Shown in pieces: positions 1 to 5,007 of a stretch of 7,044 nt of DNA; position 1 is the stretch's first letter, and every line of letters begins with the position of its first letter. The notes below the pieces were generated by a model, which had not been told where the DNA came from, searched no databases, and worked only from the letters and a program-made list of their open reading frames with translations. A program made the translations under genes and the position numbers. The stretch spans positions 1 through 7,044 of the forward strand of contig CAZTFV010000056.1 of NCBI GenBank assembly GCA_964613075.1. The letters are read 5' to 3'. This DNA comes from CAYWEP01 sp964613075. Its GTDB lineage: Bacteria > Patescibacteriota > Microgenomatia > Levybacterales > UBA12049.

Positions 1-53
1 TGTTCTCGACTACGCTCGAACAATAACTTCTTTGTCAAATCCTGAGCGATTAC
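1..53 (-). mobile_element. Partial MITE-like element, one end only (other end lies outside the window)
   Basis: Read on the minus strand from 53 to 1, this stretch begins GTAATCGCTCAG and continues into TTATTGTTCGAGCGTA and GTCGAGAAC. It aligns with the left half of the complete element at 2370-2492: I count about 42 of 53 bases identical, with one 1-base gap and a 10-base insertion in the other copy. The terminal GTAA and the TCA at positions 9-11 match both ends of that element. If this is a true terminus, the target duplication would be TACTCAGG at 54-61, but the partner copy is outside the window. No coding capacity is visible. Confidence 0.55.
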
Positions 54-68
54 TACTCAGGAAAGCCC

Positions 69-82
69 GTGATACAAATCAC
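69..82. promoter_or_regulatory. Candidate Crp/Fnr-family operator
   Basis: GTGAT-ACAA-ATCAC is a perfect 5+5 palindrome. It contains the core of the CRP consensus (GTGA-N6-TCAC) and of the FNR consensus (TGAT-N4-ATCA). Its centre lies at 75.5. With a start of transcription at 117, as predicted from the -10-like element at 102-110, the centre falls at -41.5, the classical class II activator position. A Crp/Fnr protein is encoded at 488-1144. An outer CTCAG/CTGAG pair (56-60, 82-86) also surrounds it. The sequence is directly seen; binding is inferred. Confidence 0.5.
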
Positions 83-101
83 TGAGCTGCCGGATTTTTC
101 G

Positions 102-110
102 TGTTACTTT
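102..110 (+). promoter_or_regulatory. Weak extended -10 promoter for the 118-480 gene
   Basis: TG-T-TACTTT has the TGn extension and keeps the three most important -10 bases (first T, second A, last T). It places initiation at about 117, one base before the ATG, so the message would be leaderless. This agrees with the absence of a Shine-Dalgarno site. No -35 hexamer is recognisable, as expected if the site at 69-82 recruits an activator. Confidence 0.3.
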
Positions 111-117
111 GCAATCA

Positions 118-480
118 ATGATACAGGTTCTGCGCCAAGGAGTATACAAGCTAATCGAAACCAAAAAACACACAAAAGTCCTTTTCCTTGATAATAAAGA
201 CGCGTTTGCTTGGATCAATGCGGGCGAAATCGGAGAAATACTGGTAACGGCGCACAAAAATGTTATGACCGATTCCGTATTGGCTACAGGTGATTACGTC
301 TTGTATGTGGTGAAAAACGAGCCGCACATTGTGGACCTTACCCATCTGGAATTGCAGGTGGGTCCACATGATTGGCAAGGGTATATCCTTCTGACAGGAT
401 TGCCAACAAGCAGAAAAAAGAGGACTAGAATTGTACCGTCGAATGAACTGATAACCGGCATGGGACAAATTGTTTCCTAA
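118..480 (+). CDS. Conserved-looking hypothetical protein, 120 aa
   Basis: I do not recognise a named family. The protein is soluble, with no signal peptide or membrane helix and no cysteines. It looks mainly beta-stranded in the middle, followed by the run HLELQVGPHDWQGY and a basic patch TSRKKRTR before the C-terminal ELITGMGQIVS. The pattern of hydrophobic strands and the Asp-Trp-Gln-Gly-Tyr segment look like a conserved fold, and I have a vague memory of similar uncharacterised proteins in CPR genomes. The start is ambiguous: an in-frame TTG at 109 adds three residues, but ATG 118 fits the predicted leaderless promoter. There is no Shine-Dalgarno site. It ends 7 bases from the stop of the convergent Crp/Fnr gene and may be its regulatory target. 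Function unknown. Confidence 0.75.
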   Translation: MIQVLRQGVYKLIETKKHTKVLFLDNKDAFAWINAGEIGEILVTAHKNVMTDSVLATGDYVLYVVKNEPHIVDLTHLELQVGPHDWQGYILLTGLPTSRKKRTRIVPSNELITGMGQIVS

Positions 481-487
481 AAGCGTT

Positions 488-1144
488 TTATTCTTTTATC
501 TCCTCAAACTCGTTGAGGAGTTTCTCCTTACTCGCAATGATAAGCGTACGATTCTTTTGTTGTACGAGGCCTTTTTTTTGTAATTTTTCCATTTGCCGAC
601 TGACTGTTTCACGCCGTAAGCCTATCCATGATCCGATATCTGAATGAGTCAGCGACAGGGAAATTGCGGTACCATCTCTGTTCTCATCGCCAAACCGTTC
701 GCATAGGTATAACAGTAGCGCTAAGACTTTTTTATATGCATCTGTAAAAAGTCCTTGCTCGTTTTTTACCAGCATGCCCATAAGTCCGGTAGCAAATCGT
801 GTTGTCAAATCAAATAGAATCTCAGGCTCGTTTTTTATAAATCTCAGTACTTTATCTGCAGGAGCTCTTGACGTTTCAACAGCGGTAATGGCTTCGAAAT
901 AATATTTATTCTCGACATTACTCAAAAGCAGCATAATAGGAAAGAAGGATCCGGGCTTAAACAGGTGCAGGCTGATATCATCTCCCTCCTGTGTAATCAG
1001 ATACTGCCGGACTAGGCCGCGCCTGAGGAAGTAAATCGACTCGATCGGATCAGAGGCGCGAATAATACTATCTCCTTTTTTAAACCGTTTTGTCGGAAAC
1101 TGCGAAAAAAAAGCCTCCAATATGTGTTTAACTCTATTAGTCAC
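488..1144 (-). CDS. Crp/Fnr-family transcriptional regulator
   Basis: This 218-residue protein has the usual length and layout: a cyclic-nucleotide-binding-type beta-roll at about 10-120 (KKGDSIIRASDPIESIYFLRRGLVR), a dimerisation helix at about 125-150, and a winged helix-turn-helix at about 155-205 (LTHSDIGSWIGLRRETVSRQMEKL). The recognition helix R178-E179-T180-V181-S182-R183 closely matches the SRETVGR segment of E. coli CRP, which reads TGTGA half-sites. The Fnr iron-sulfur cysteines are absent; only C148 is present. The cAMP-contacting Gly-Glu...Arg-Ser/Thr signature of CRP is also missing, so the effector is unknown and cAMP is unlikely. The start is GTG at 1144; TATAAT lies just upstream, giving a near-leaderless message. 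It converges on 118-480 and diverges from the response regulator. Likely targets include the site at 69-82 (inference). Confidence 0.93.
   Translation of the reverse strand: MTNRVKHILEAFFSQFPTKRFKKGDSIIRASDPIESIYFLRRGLVRQYLITQEGDDISLHLFKPGSFFPIMLLLSNVENKYYFEAITAVETSRAPADKVLRFIKNEPEILFDLTTRFATGLMGMLVKNEQGLFTDAYKKVLALLLYLCERFGDENRDGTAISLSLTHSDIGSWIGLRRETVSRQMEKLQKKGLVQQKNRTLIIASKEKLLNEFEEIKE
500..529 (+). terminator. Possible terminator hairpin for the 118-480 gene
   Basis: CTCCTCAA (500-507) and TTGAGGAG (513-520) form a perfect 8-bp stem with the 5-base loop ACTCG, followed by TTTCTCCTT. The stem is half GC and the T-tract is interrupted, so termination would be moderate. It lies inside the 3' end of the convergent Crp/Fnr gene, so the match may partly reflect coding sequence. 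Just upstream, TAAAAGCGTTTTA (478-490) is a palindrome whose two arms carry the stop codons of both genes. Confidence 0.35.
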
Positions 1145-1153
1145 AGGTAGTAC

Positions 1154-1162
1154 ATTATAGCA
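1154..1162 (-). promoter_or_regulatory. Extended -10 promoter of the Crp/Fnr gene
   Basis: On the minus strand this reads TG-C-TATAAT, a perfect extended -10 element. Initiation is expected at about 1147, leaving an untranslated leader of roughly 3 bases before the GTG at 1144. No good -35 is seen. Instead a perfect 10-bp palindrome (1173-1182) occupies the -35 zone. Confidence 0.65.
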
Positions 1163-1172
1163 AAGATGTCGG

Positions 1173-1182
1173 ACTGATCAGT
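1173..1182. promoter_or_regulatory. Palindrome in the -35 zone of the Crp/Fnr promoter
   Basis: ACTGATCAGT is a perfect 10-bp palindrome overlapping the place where the -35 hexamer of the Crp/Fnr promoter should be. It carries TGAT and ATCA half-sites that overlap rather than being spaced by four bases as in a Crp/Fnr operator. It could be an autoregulatory site or chance; a 10-bp palindrome is not rare. Confidence 0.2.
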
Positions 1183-1287
1183 TTGTGCTACTATGAAGAA
1201 GAATAAATTTTGTAATACAATTAAACGTATTCTTACGTAGATTTAACATTCATGCCTTACAGTTGTTACCCGAAATAGTAAGTGAAG

Positions 1288-1653
1288 ATGTTTACAAAAA
1301 AAATATTAGTGATTGACGACGAGGTGGGTATTCTTGAAGCGCTCGCTTTTATGCTCGCTGATGCTGGGTATGCGGTAAAAACCGCCACCAACGCAAGCAA
1401 AATTGCCAGCTTACTTGAAGATAGGCCGGATCTTATTTTACTTGATGTGTTACTTTCAGGCGAAGACGGACGCAAAATAGCAAAGAGGTTAAAAAGCCAG
1501 GATACTACAAGGCACATCCCGATCATTTTGATCTCTGCCCATCCTTCGGCAGAAAAAACGATAAGAGAGTCAGGCGCCGATGATTACTTGCCCAAGCCTT
1601 TTGATATTGATGTTCTGTTGGATAAGATAAGGCAGCACATCAGAAAAAATTAA
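1288..1653 (+). CDS. Single-domain response regulator (CheY-like receiver)
   Basis: The 121 residues form one receiver domain with no output domain. The acidic pocket is D10-D11, the phosphoacceptor is D53 (LILLDVLL), the switch serine is S83 (ILISAHP) and the conserved lysine is K103 (LPKPFD), so it should be phosphorylated normally by a histidine kinase. No kinase is in the window. ATG 1288 is preferred because it begins MFTKKILVIDDE, the usual short N-terminus; an in-frame GTG at 1282 would add two residues. No clear Shine-Dalgarno site. The stop is one base before the next start, so it is co-transcribed with, and probably translationally linked to, the oxidoreductase. Stand-alone receivers usually act by protein contact or in a phosphorelay. 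Confidence 0.92.
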   Translation: MFTKKILVIDDEVGILEALAFMLADAGYAVKTATNASKIASLLEDRPDLILLDVLLSGEDGRKIAKRLKSQDTTRHIPIILISAHPSAEKTIRESGADDYLPKPFDIDVLLDKIRQHIRKN

Positions 1654-1654
1654 T

Positions 1655-2362
1655 ATGGAGGGAACGCTTAAGAGCAGAGAAGAAATTGCCAAAGGAACAA
1701 TCCTTGCGACTTTTAACCTTTTGGGACAAGCTATACAGTTTTCTCCTGGACAATTTGTTATTATAAAAATTCCTAATCTCTTGTACCCGGATGAACGATA
1801 CGGGAGAAGAAACTTCTCAATCGTTAACTCGCCAAATACAAAAGGAATCATCCAAATAGCAACACGGATTAGTGAGAGTGGTTTTAAAAAAACGCTTTTG
1901 GAGACGCCGCTTGGAAGCAGTGTCGAGCTTGGGCCAATCGCTGGACACTTTCTGCTGCCCGAAACCTCAGATCGCCCGCTCGTTTTTATCGCAGGAGGTA
2001 TTGGCATAACGCCTTTTATGTGCATGCTTTCGTATATACAAGAAGTGAGGCTGCCATATACTATTACTCTCCTTTATTCAAACAAAGATAAGGAATCAAC
2101 GGCATTTTTCAATCAACTGGAATCATTTGCAAAAAGTATTCCAGGGTTAAAGATTATTTTTTCAATGACAGAAGACCCAAACTGGCAGGGAGAGACAGGG
2201 CGGATTGATGCTGCTTTTATTAAAAAATATGTTCCTGATTTACAAAAGCCGTTCTTTTACGTTGTCGGTCCGCCGGCGATGAATGATGCGGTCTACCAAA
2301 CGCTCATAGATTTACAAATCCCGCCTGAAAATATTAAGCGGGAAAAATTTACAGGATACTAA
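1655..2362 (+). CDS. FAD/NAD(P)H oxidoreductase, ferredoxin-NADP reductase superfamily
   Basis: The 235-residue, two-domain flavoenzyme has an N-terminal FAD-binding beta-barrel (about 1-105) with the flavin motif R52-N-F-S55, and a C-terminal NAD(P)-binding domain with G114-G-I-G-I-T119-P120 and G205-P-P-A-M209. It ends in EKFTGY, like other members whose C-terminal aromatic residue stacks near the flavin. No 2Fe-2S domain is attached, so it should pass electrons between NAD(P)H and a separate carrier such as ferredoxin or flavodoxin; the partner and direction cannot be read here. The usual Cys before GPPxM is replaced by Val. It follows the response regulator by one base. The last A of its TAA stop is also the first base of a target duplication, so the element at 2370-2492 inserted exactly at the gene end without changing the protein. 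Confidence 0.9.
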   Translation: MEGTLKSREEIAKGTILATFNLLGQAIQFSPGQFVIIKIPNLLYPDERYGRRNFSIVNSPNTKGIIQIATRISESGFKKTLLETPLGSSVELGPIAGHFLLPETSDRPLVFIAGGIGITPFMCMLSYIQEVRLPYTITLLYSNKDKESTAFFNQLESFAKSIPGLKIIFSMTEDPNWQGETGRIDAAFIKKYVPDLQKPFFYVVGPPAMNDAVYQTLIDLQIPPENIKREKFTGY

Positions 2363-2369
2363 TTCCCCT
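2362..2369. repeat. Target-site duplication, left copy
   Basis: ATTCCCCT directly abuts the left terminal inverted repeat of the element at 2370-2492 and is identical to 2493-2500. Its first base is the last base of the oxidoreductase stop codon. Confidence 0.85.
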
Positions 2370-2492
2370 GTAACTGTTCACACTTCTGACACAAACTTTA
2401 TTGTTCGAGCGTAATGAAATGAAGTCGAGAACTTCTCGATTCGGCTTTCAGCCTCACTCGAAGAATATCATGTTAGGACCGTGAGCAGTTAC
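2370..2492. mobile_element. MITE-like non-autonomous element, 123 bp
   Basis: The ends are GTAACTGTTCAC (2370-2381) and GTGAGCAGTTAC (2481-2492), inverted repeats matching at 11 of 12 bases; weaker match continues to about 22 bases (17 of 22). Both sides carry the identical 8-bp ATTCCCCT, the mark of a transposition event. The 99-base interior has no gene but is rich in inverted repeats: TCGAGAA/TTCTCGA (2425-2431, 2433-2439), TTCGAG/CTCGAA (2404-2409, 2457-2462) and GGCT/AGCC (2443-2453). An 8-bp duplication with ends starting GTAA recalls the IS66 family (my recollection of family features), so an IS66-like transposase elsewhere may mobilise it. A related partial copy lies at 1-53. Removing it leaves about 50 bases between the flanking genes. 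Confidence 0.82.
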
Positions 2493-2500
2493 ATTCCCCT
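2493..2500. repeat. Target-site duplication, right copy
   Basis: ATTCCCCT directly follows the right terminal inverted repeat and is identical to 2362-2369. Confidence 0.85.
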
Positions 2501-2507
2501 ACTCAAC

Positions 2508-2537
2508 TTGACAGCTTGGACTATGGTGTGATGTACT
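2508..2537 (+). promoter_or_regulatory. Promoter of the acidic surface-protein gene
   Basis: A perfect -35 hexamer TTGACA (2508-2513) is followed after 18 bases by TGTACT (2532-2537, 4 of 6 to consensus), preceded by TG at 2529-2530 as an extended -10. Initiation would fall at about 2544, the A of the ATG, predicting a leaderless transcript. The promoter begins 8 bases beyond the target duplication of the mobile element and so predates the insertion. Confidence 0.5.
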
Positions 2538-2543
2538 AGGTGT

Positions 2544-3644
2544 ATGCCAAGAAGAAGAATCCGCAGACCCTCTTCCAAAAAATCAACTTCACAAAAAACG
2601 CTTACATATACCATTGTGATAATCTCTGGATTATTGGCGGTTGCTGTCATTCTTGGTTTTGCTGCACGACAATCAAATGTCCTGAGTGAAAAAACTCTTT
2701 TAGCAAAAGATGATGATTCAGGTGGTAGCAATAGCGGGAATTCAGGGAGCGGATCCTCCGGGTCAGGTGGTTCTTCATCAGGAAGCAATAATTCAAATGA
2801 CAATGATGAGAGAGAGGGTGATGATAACGATAACGGTGGATCATCCGGTTCTTCCAATACGGGAAGTAGTAACACTGGATCAAGCGGTTCATCCAGGGGA
2901 AATACAGGTTCTTCTGTAATTGAAGATGACGAAAAAGAGGATGAGGCTGAAGAGGTTGAAGATGAGGATGAAGATGAGATAGAAGAGGAAACTGAAGATA
3001 AAGTAGAGCTTCCTGACGAACCGATTGAAGTAATTACAAAAGATGACAGAACGCGAATTAACATTACGGCAAATGGCATAAAGGTTCGTTTGGAAAGACG
3101 AGCTGACAGAGTAATTATCAAAGCAGAAAAGGAAGATGGCACCGAAGTAGAGTTGGAAGATGACACGCTATTTAAGATCGATGATCGATTGGCAAAGAGC
3201 GGTATAAAGGTTGAGACAGCGGGTGAGAATGAATTCGTAATTCAGCGGGGCAACGCCGCTGCGATAACAGACTTTCCTGTTTCACTTGACCTAGCTACTA
3301 ATTCATTGATAATTACCACTCCTGCGGGCCAAAAGACTGTTGCAATACTTCCTGATGCAGCAATACAAAATCTTTTAGCAGTCAATATTGTTGACAGACT
3401 GGGTCCTCAACCCCTGCAAAACGAAGCAGTGGAAGGCGCGCTTCCTAGCGTCAACCAGCTAATCCAGCTTGGTGAACAGAATGGCATTCCGGTCTATGAA
3501 GTAAACGGCCTCTCAGATCAAAAACTTTTAGGCATCATTCCGGTCACGATTGAAAAACAAGTAACAATCTCGGCAGAGTCTGGTGCTACTGTGGGAACTT
3601 CGGAATCATTTATAAACCAAGTGCTCGACCTGCTTTCTTTCTAA
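2544..3644 (+). CDS. Membrane-anchored, acidic Ser/Gly-rich surface protein of unknown function
   Basis: The 366-residue protein starts with a very basic N-terminus (RRRIRRPSSKK), then one membrane helix at about 22-41 (TIVIISGLLAVAVILGFAA). The positive-inside rule places the rest outside the cell. Residues 56-124 are a low-complexity Ser/Gly/Asn/Asp linker with short internal repeats (NTGSS three times). Residues 126-152 are almost entirely Asp/Glu and could bind cations. A folded part follows: strand-rich 160-235, then SLDLATNSLIITTPAGQKTV (247-266) and a C-terminal stretch with LLGIIPVTI (328-336) and SAESGATV (343-350), which loosely recalls PepSY-like domains (weak inference). I recall similar C-terminal sequences in uncharacterised CPR proteins. 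No catalytic motif is visible. A weak AGGTG lies before ATG 2544, but the promoter suggests leaderless translation. Probably an envelope or periplasmic-side protein. Confidence 0.85.
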   Translation: MPRRRIRRPSSKKSTSQKTLTYTIVIISGLLAVAVILGFAARQSNVLSEKTLLAKDDDSGGSNSGNSGSGSSGSGGSSSGSNNSNDNDEREGDDNDNGGSSGSSNTGSSNTGSSGSSRGNTGSSVIEDDEKEDEAEEVEDEDEDEIEEETEDKVELPDEPIEVITKDDRTRINITANGIKVRLERRADRVIIKAEKEDGTEVELEDDTLFKIDDRLAKSGIKVETAGENEFVIQRGNAAAITDFPVSLDLATNSLIITTPAGQKTVAILPDAAIQNLLAVNIVDRLGPQPLQNEAVEGALPSVNQLIQLGEQNGIPVYEVNGLSDQKLLGIIPVTIEKQVTISAESGATVGTSESFINQVLDLLSF

Positions 3645-3650
3645 TTTTTT

Positions 3651-3656
3651 TACAAT
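3651..3656 (+). promoter_or_regulatory. Possible -10 element for the CxxCxC protein gene
   Basis: TACAAT matches the -10 consensus at 5 of 6. It lies at the end of a T7 run just after the upstream stop codon. Initiation would be near 3663, so the transcript would start with the hairpin at 3662-3682. No convincing -35 is seen. Confidence 0.3.
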
Positions 3657-3687
3657 CTAAAAGCTACACTGCAAGCGTAGCTGATTG
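3653..3687 (+). other. Stem-loop directly upstream of a strong ribosome-binding site
   Basis: AGCTAC (3662-3667) pairs with GTAGCT (3677-3682). Inside, CT/AG closes a GCA loop after one A-C mismatch. Outside, CAATC (3653-3657) can pair with GATTG (3683-3687) past a four-base TAAA bulge. There is no T-tract after it on either strand, so it is not a typical terminator. The outer stem ends one base before the Shine-Dalgarno sequence of the next gene, so it may stabilise the 5' end of the message or affect ribosome access. Confidence 0.45.
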
Positions 3688-3697
3688 AGGGGAGGTG
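3688..3697 (+). promoter_or_regulatory. Strong Shine-Dalgarno site that fixes the GTG start at 3703
   Basis: AGGGGAGGTG contains GGAGG (3691-3695), seven bases before GTG 3703. It is the only strong ribosome-binding site in the window. It rules out the upstream in-frame TTG at 3685, because that start would place the site inside the coding sequence. Confidence 0.8.
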
Positions 3698-3702
3698 TTA
3701 TT

Positions 3703-3891
3703 GTGTGTTATAACTGTGGGTGCGGATTGCCGGATGATGACATGGGTCAGGGGAATGCAGGAGTTGACCAAAACGGCAAATCTATTACCAATAAAACTTT
3801 TGCAGAAGCGGCAAAGTCCCAAGGAATGAGCGTTGAAGACGCAAAACGGGAAACGCTGAAATTGTTAAAAAAAGAACTCGGCGAAAATTAG
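3703..3891 (+). CDS. Small CxxCxC protein, 62 aa, putative metal-binding
   Basis: The N-terminus reads MCYNCGCGLPDDDMGQG, with cysteines C2, C5 and C7 in a C-x2-C-x-C cluster followed by an acidic turn. The remainder (about 31-60) looks helical: NKTFAEAAKSQGMSVEDAKRETLKLLKKEL. No signal peptide, no membrane helix. Three clustered cysteines suggest zinc or another soft metal, perhaps with a fourth ligand from an Asp or a partner; this is inference. Similar short MCxxCGCG proteins occur as uncharacterised genes in many bacteria (from memory), with no assigned function. GTG 3703 is chosen because of the strong Shine-Dalgarno site. It lies 21 bases before the SGNH hydrolase gene on the same strand and may share its transcript. 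Confidence 0.8.
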   Translation: MCYNCGCGLPDDDMGQGNAGVDQNGKSITNKTFAEAAKSQGMSVEDAKRETLKLLKKELGEN

Positions 3892-3912
3892 AAATAGTTT
3901 GTAGTTGGAGAC

Positions 3913-5007
3913 ATGCAGGCAATTATTTTAGGGAAATTACAGTATTTTCTCAATGATTTTTGGGGATATCTCCTCGCAATAATCATCATTCTTATCCTTT
4001 CTGTCCTGGCAACTGTTACCATCTTTCGCTTGAAGCGTCCGGAAACGCAGAAAAGACTTTTTATTGCCGGATTTTTTACACTCCTATTGCTCGTATTCAT
4101 TTATACTGGATTTGAGGCGTATATCCGCTATGTCTTTGATGAGTCAGACAGCCTCGGATTCTTACGTGTAAGCGGCAGGTGGTTTCAACGTCATGTTACG
4201 GTAAATGCTGATAACTACCGTGACAGAAATTTTTCCACTCAGAAAAAGCCTGGAACATTTCGCATCGGTGTTATCGGAGATTCAATTACGTTTGGCTACG
4301 GTATCAAAGATCCGGAAAAAAGGTTTTCCAATATTCTGGAAAAAAAATTGAGGGAGGCAGGGGTAGAAGCAGAAGTATATAACCTCGGGAGGCCTGGTTA
4401 CGATACTCATAATCAGCTGACTCAGTTTGCAAAACTTGACCAATTCAATTTTGATATGATTGTCTGGCAGTATTTCTTCAATGACGCTCAGCCTCCATAT
4501 GGCAGAGGGAGCGAACTGTTTATAAAAAATAGGGAACAGGGAAAACTTGCTTCTTGGTTGTCTGACCATTCTTATTTTTTCGATTACATTTACTGGAGGA
4601 TCATGGTTCGTTACAACAGGACTTTTTCCGCATTGGGCGACGCTGATTTACAGGCATATCATGACAGGAAAAATATCGATAATCACAAAAGAGACATCAC
4701 CGCATTTATCTGGAACGCAACCCACAAAGGAGAAGACCTGCTCGTTATTATTTTTCCTTATCTTTATTTATTACCGGATAATCCGATGGAGGAAGAGCGT
4801 ACATTGGTTAGGCAGATTTTCAGGCAGCGGGGTGTTGCGACAATAGACTTATTGGAAGACTTGAAAGGAAGGCGGGCATTGGATTTGGTAGGTAGTAAAT
4901 ATGACTATCATCCCAACGAATATGTTCATCAACTGGCTGCAGAAAGATTATTTCAAAAAATCCTGCCTATTGTAACAGACAATCAGAAAAAAGATGAAAG
5001 TAATTAA
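3913..5007 (+). CDS. Membrane-anchored SGNH/GDSL-family hydrolase
   Basis: The 364-residue protein has two N-terminal membrane helices (about 17-38 and 49-67) joined by a basic loop (RLKRPETQKR). By the positive-inside rule the C-terminal domain faces outwards. The catalytic domain has all SGNH blocks: G122-D123-S124 (VIGDSITFGYG, nucleophile Ser124), N157-L-G159 (NLGRPGYDT, oxyanion Gly), N190-D191 (FFNDAQPP, block III Asn) and D331-Y-H333-P-N (Asp-His of the triad). Family members hydrolyse or transfer acyl esters on lipids or sugars. Extracytoplasmic membrane-bound members often modify polysaccharides, which fits the carbamoyltransferase two genes on. The start ATG 3913 has GGAG only two bases away, a short spacing. 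The 3' end overlaps the next gene by 14 bases, suggesting translational coupling. Substrate unknown. Confidence 0.88.
   Translation: MQAIILGKLQYFLNDFWGYLLAIIIILILSVLATVTIFRLKRPETQKRLFIAGFFTLLLLVFIYTGFEAYIRYVFDESDSLGFLRVSGRWFQRHVTVNADNYRDRNFSTQKKPGTFRIGVIGDSITFGYGIKDPEKRFSNILEKKLREAGVEAEVYNLGRPGYDTHNQLTQFAKLDQFNFDMIVWQYFFNDAQPPYGRGSELFIKNREQGKLASWLSDHSYFFDYIYWRIMVRYNRTFSALGDADLQAYHDRKNIDNHKRDITAFIWNATHKGEDLLVIIFPYLYLLPDNPMEEERTLVRQIFRQRGVATIDLLEDLKGRRALDLVGSKYDYHPNEYVHQLAAERLFQKILPIVTDNQKKDESN

Noticed and set aside
151..468. 105-residue minus-strand frame opposite the 118-480 gene
   Set aside because: The plus-strand frame has the better protein-like sequence and a plausible promoter. The antisense frame has no start signal. 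As the plus gene is itself unrecognised, this rejection is less certain than the others.
1210..1220. TTGTA-A-TACAA palindrome upstream of the response regulator
   Set aside because: Arms of five AT-rich bases are expected by chance, and the spacing does not match the Crp/Fnr pattern.
1193..1240. 15-codon frame (MKKNKF...) before the response regulator, as a possible leader peptide
   Set aside because: No ribosome-binding site, no hairpin and no run of regulatory codons; the length is expected by chance.
1570..2025. 151-residue open frame on the minus strand
   Set aside because: It lies opposite the response regulator and oxidoreductase, both of which have clear family motifs; its translation shows no recognisable domain.
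2489..3166. 225-residue open frame on the minus strand with Ser/Pro-rich sequence
   Set aside because: It is the antisense of the low-complexity Ser/Gly/Glu region of the 2544-3644 gene. The composition is a mirror effect of repeated codons, and its upper part crosses the promoter and target duplication.
3685..3702. TTG start at 3685 for the CxxCxC protein
   Set aside because: It would put the strong Shine-Dalgarno site inside the coding sequence; GTG 3703 has ideal spacing and gives the typical MCxxCGCG start.
4547..4846. 99-residue plus-strand frame inside the SGNH hydrolase, and the opposing minus-strand frame at 4282-4569
   Set aside because: Both are shadows of a frame that carries all four SGNH blocks.
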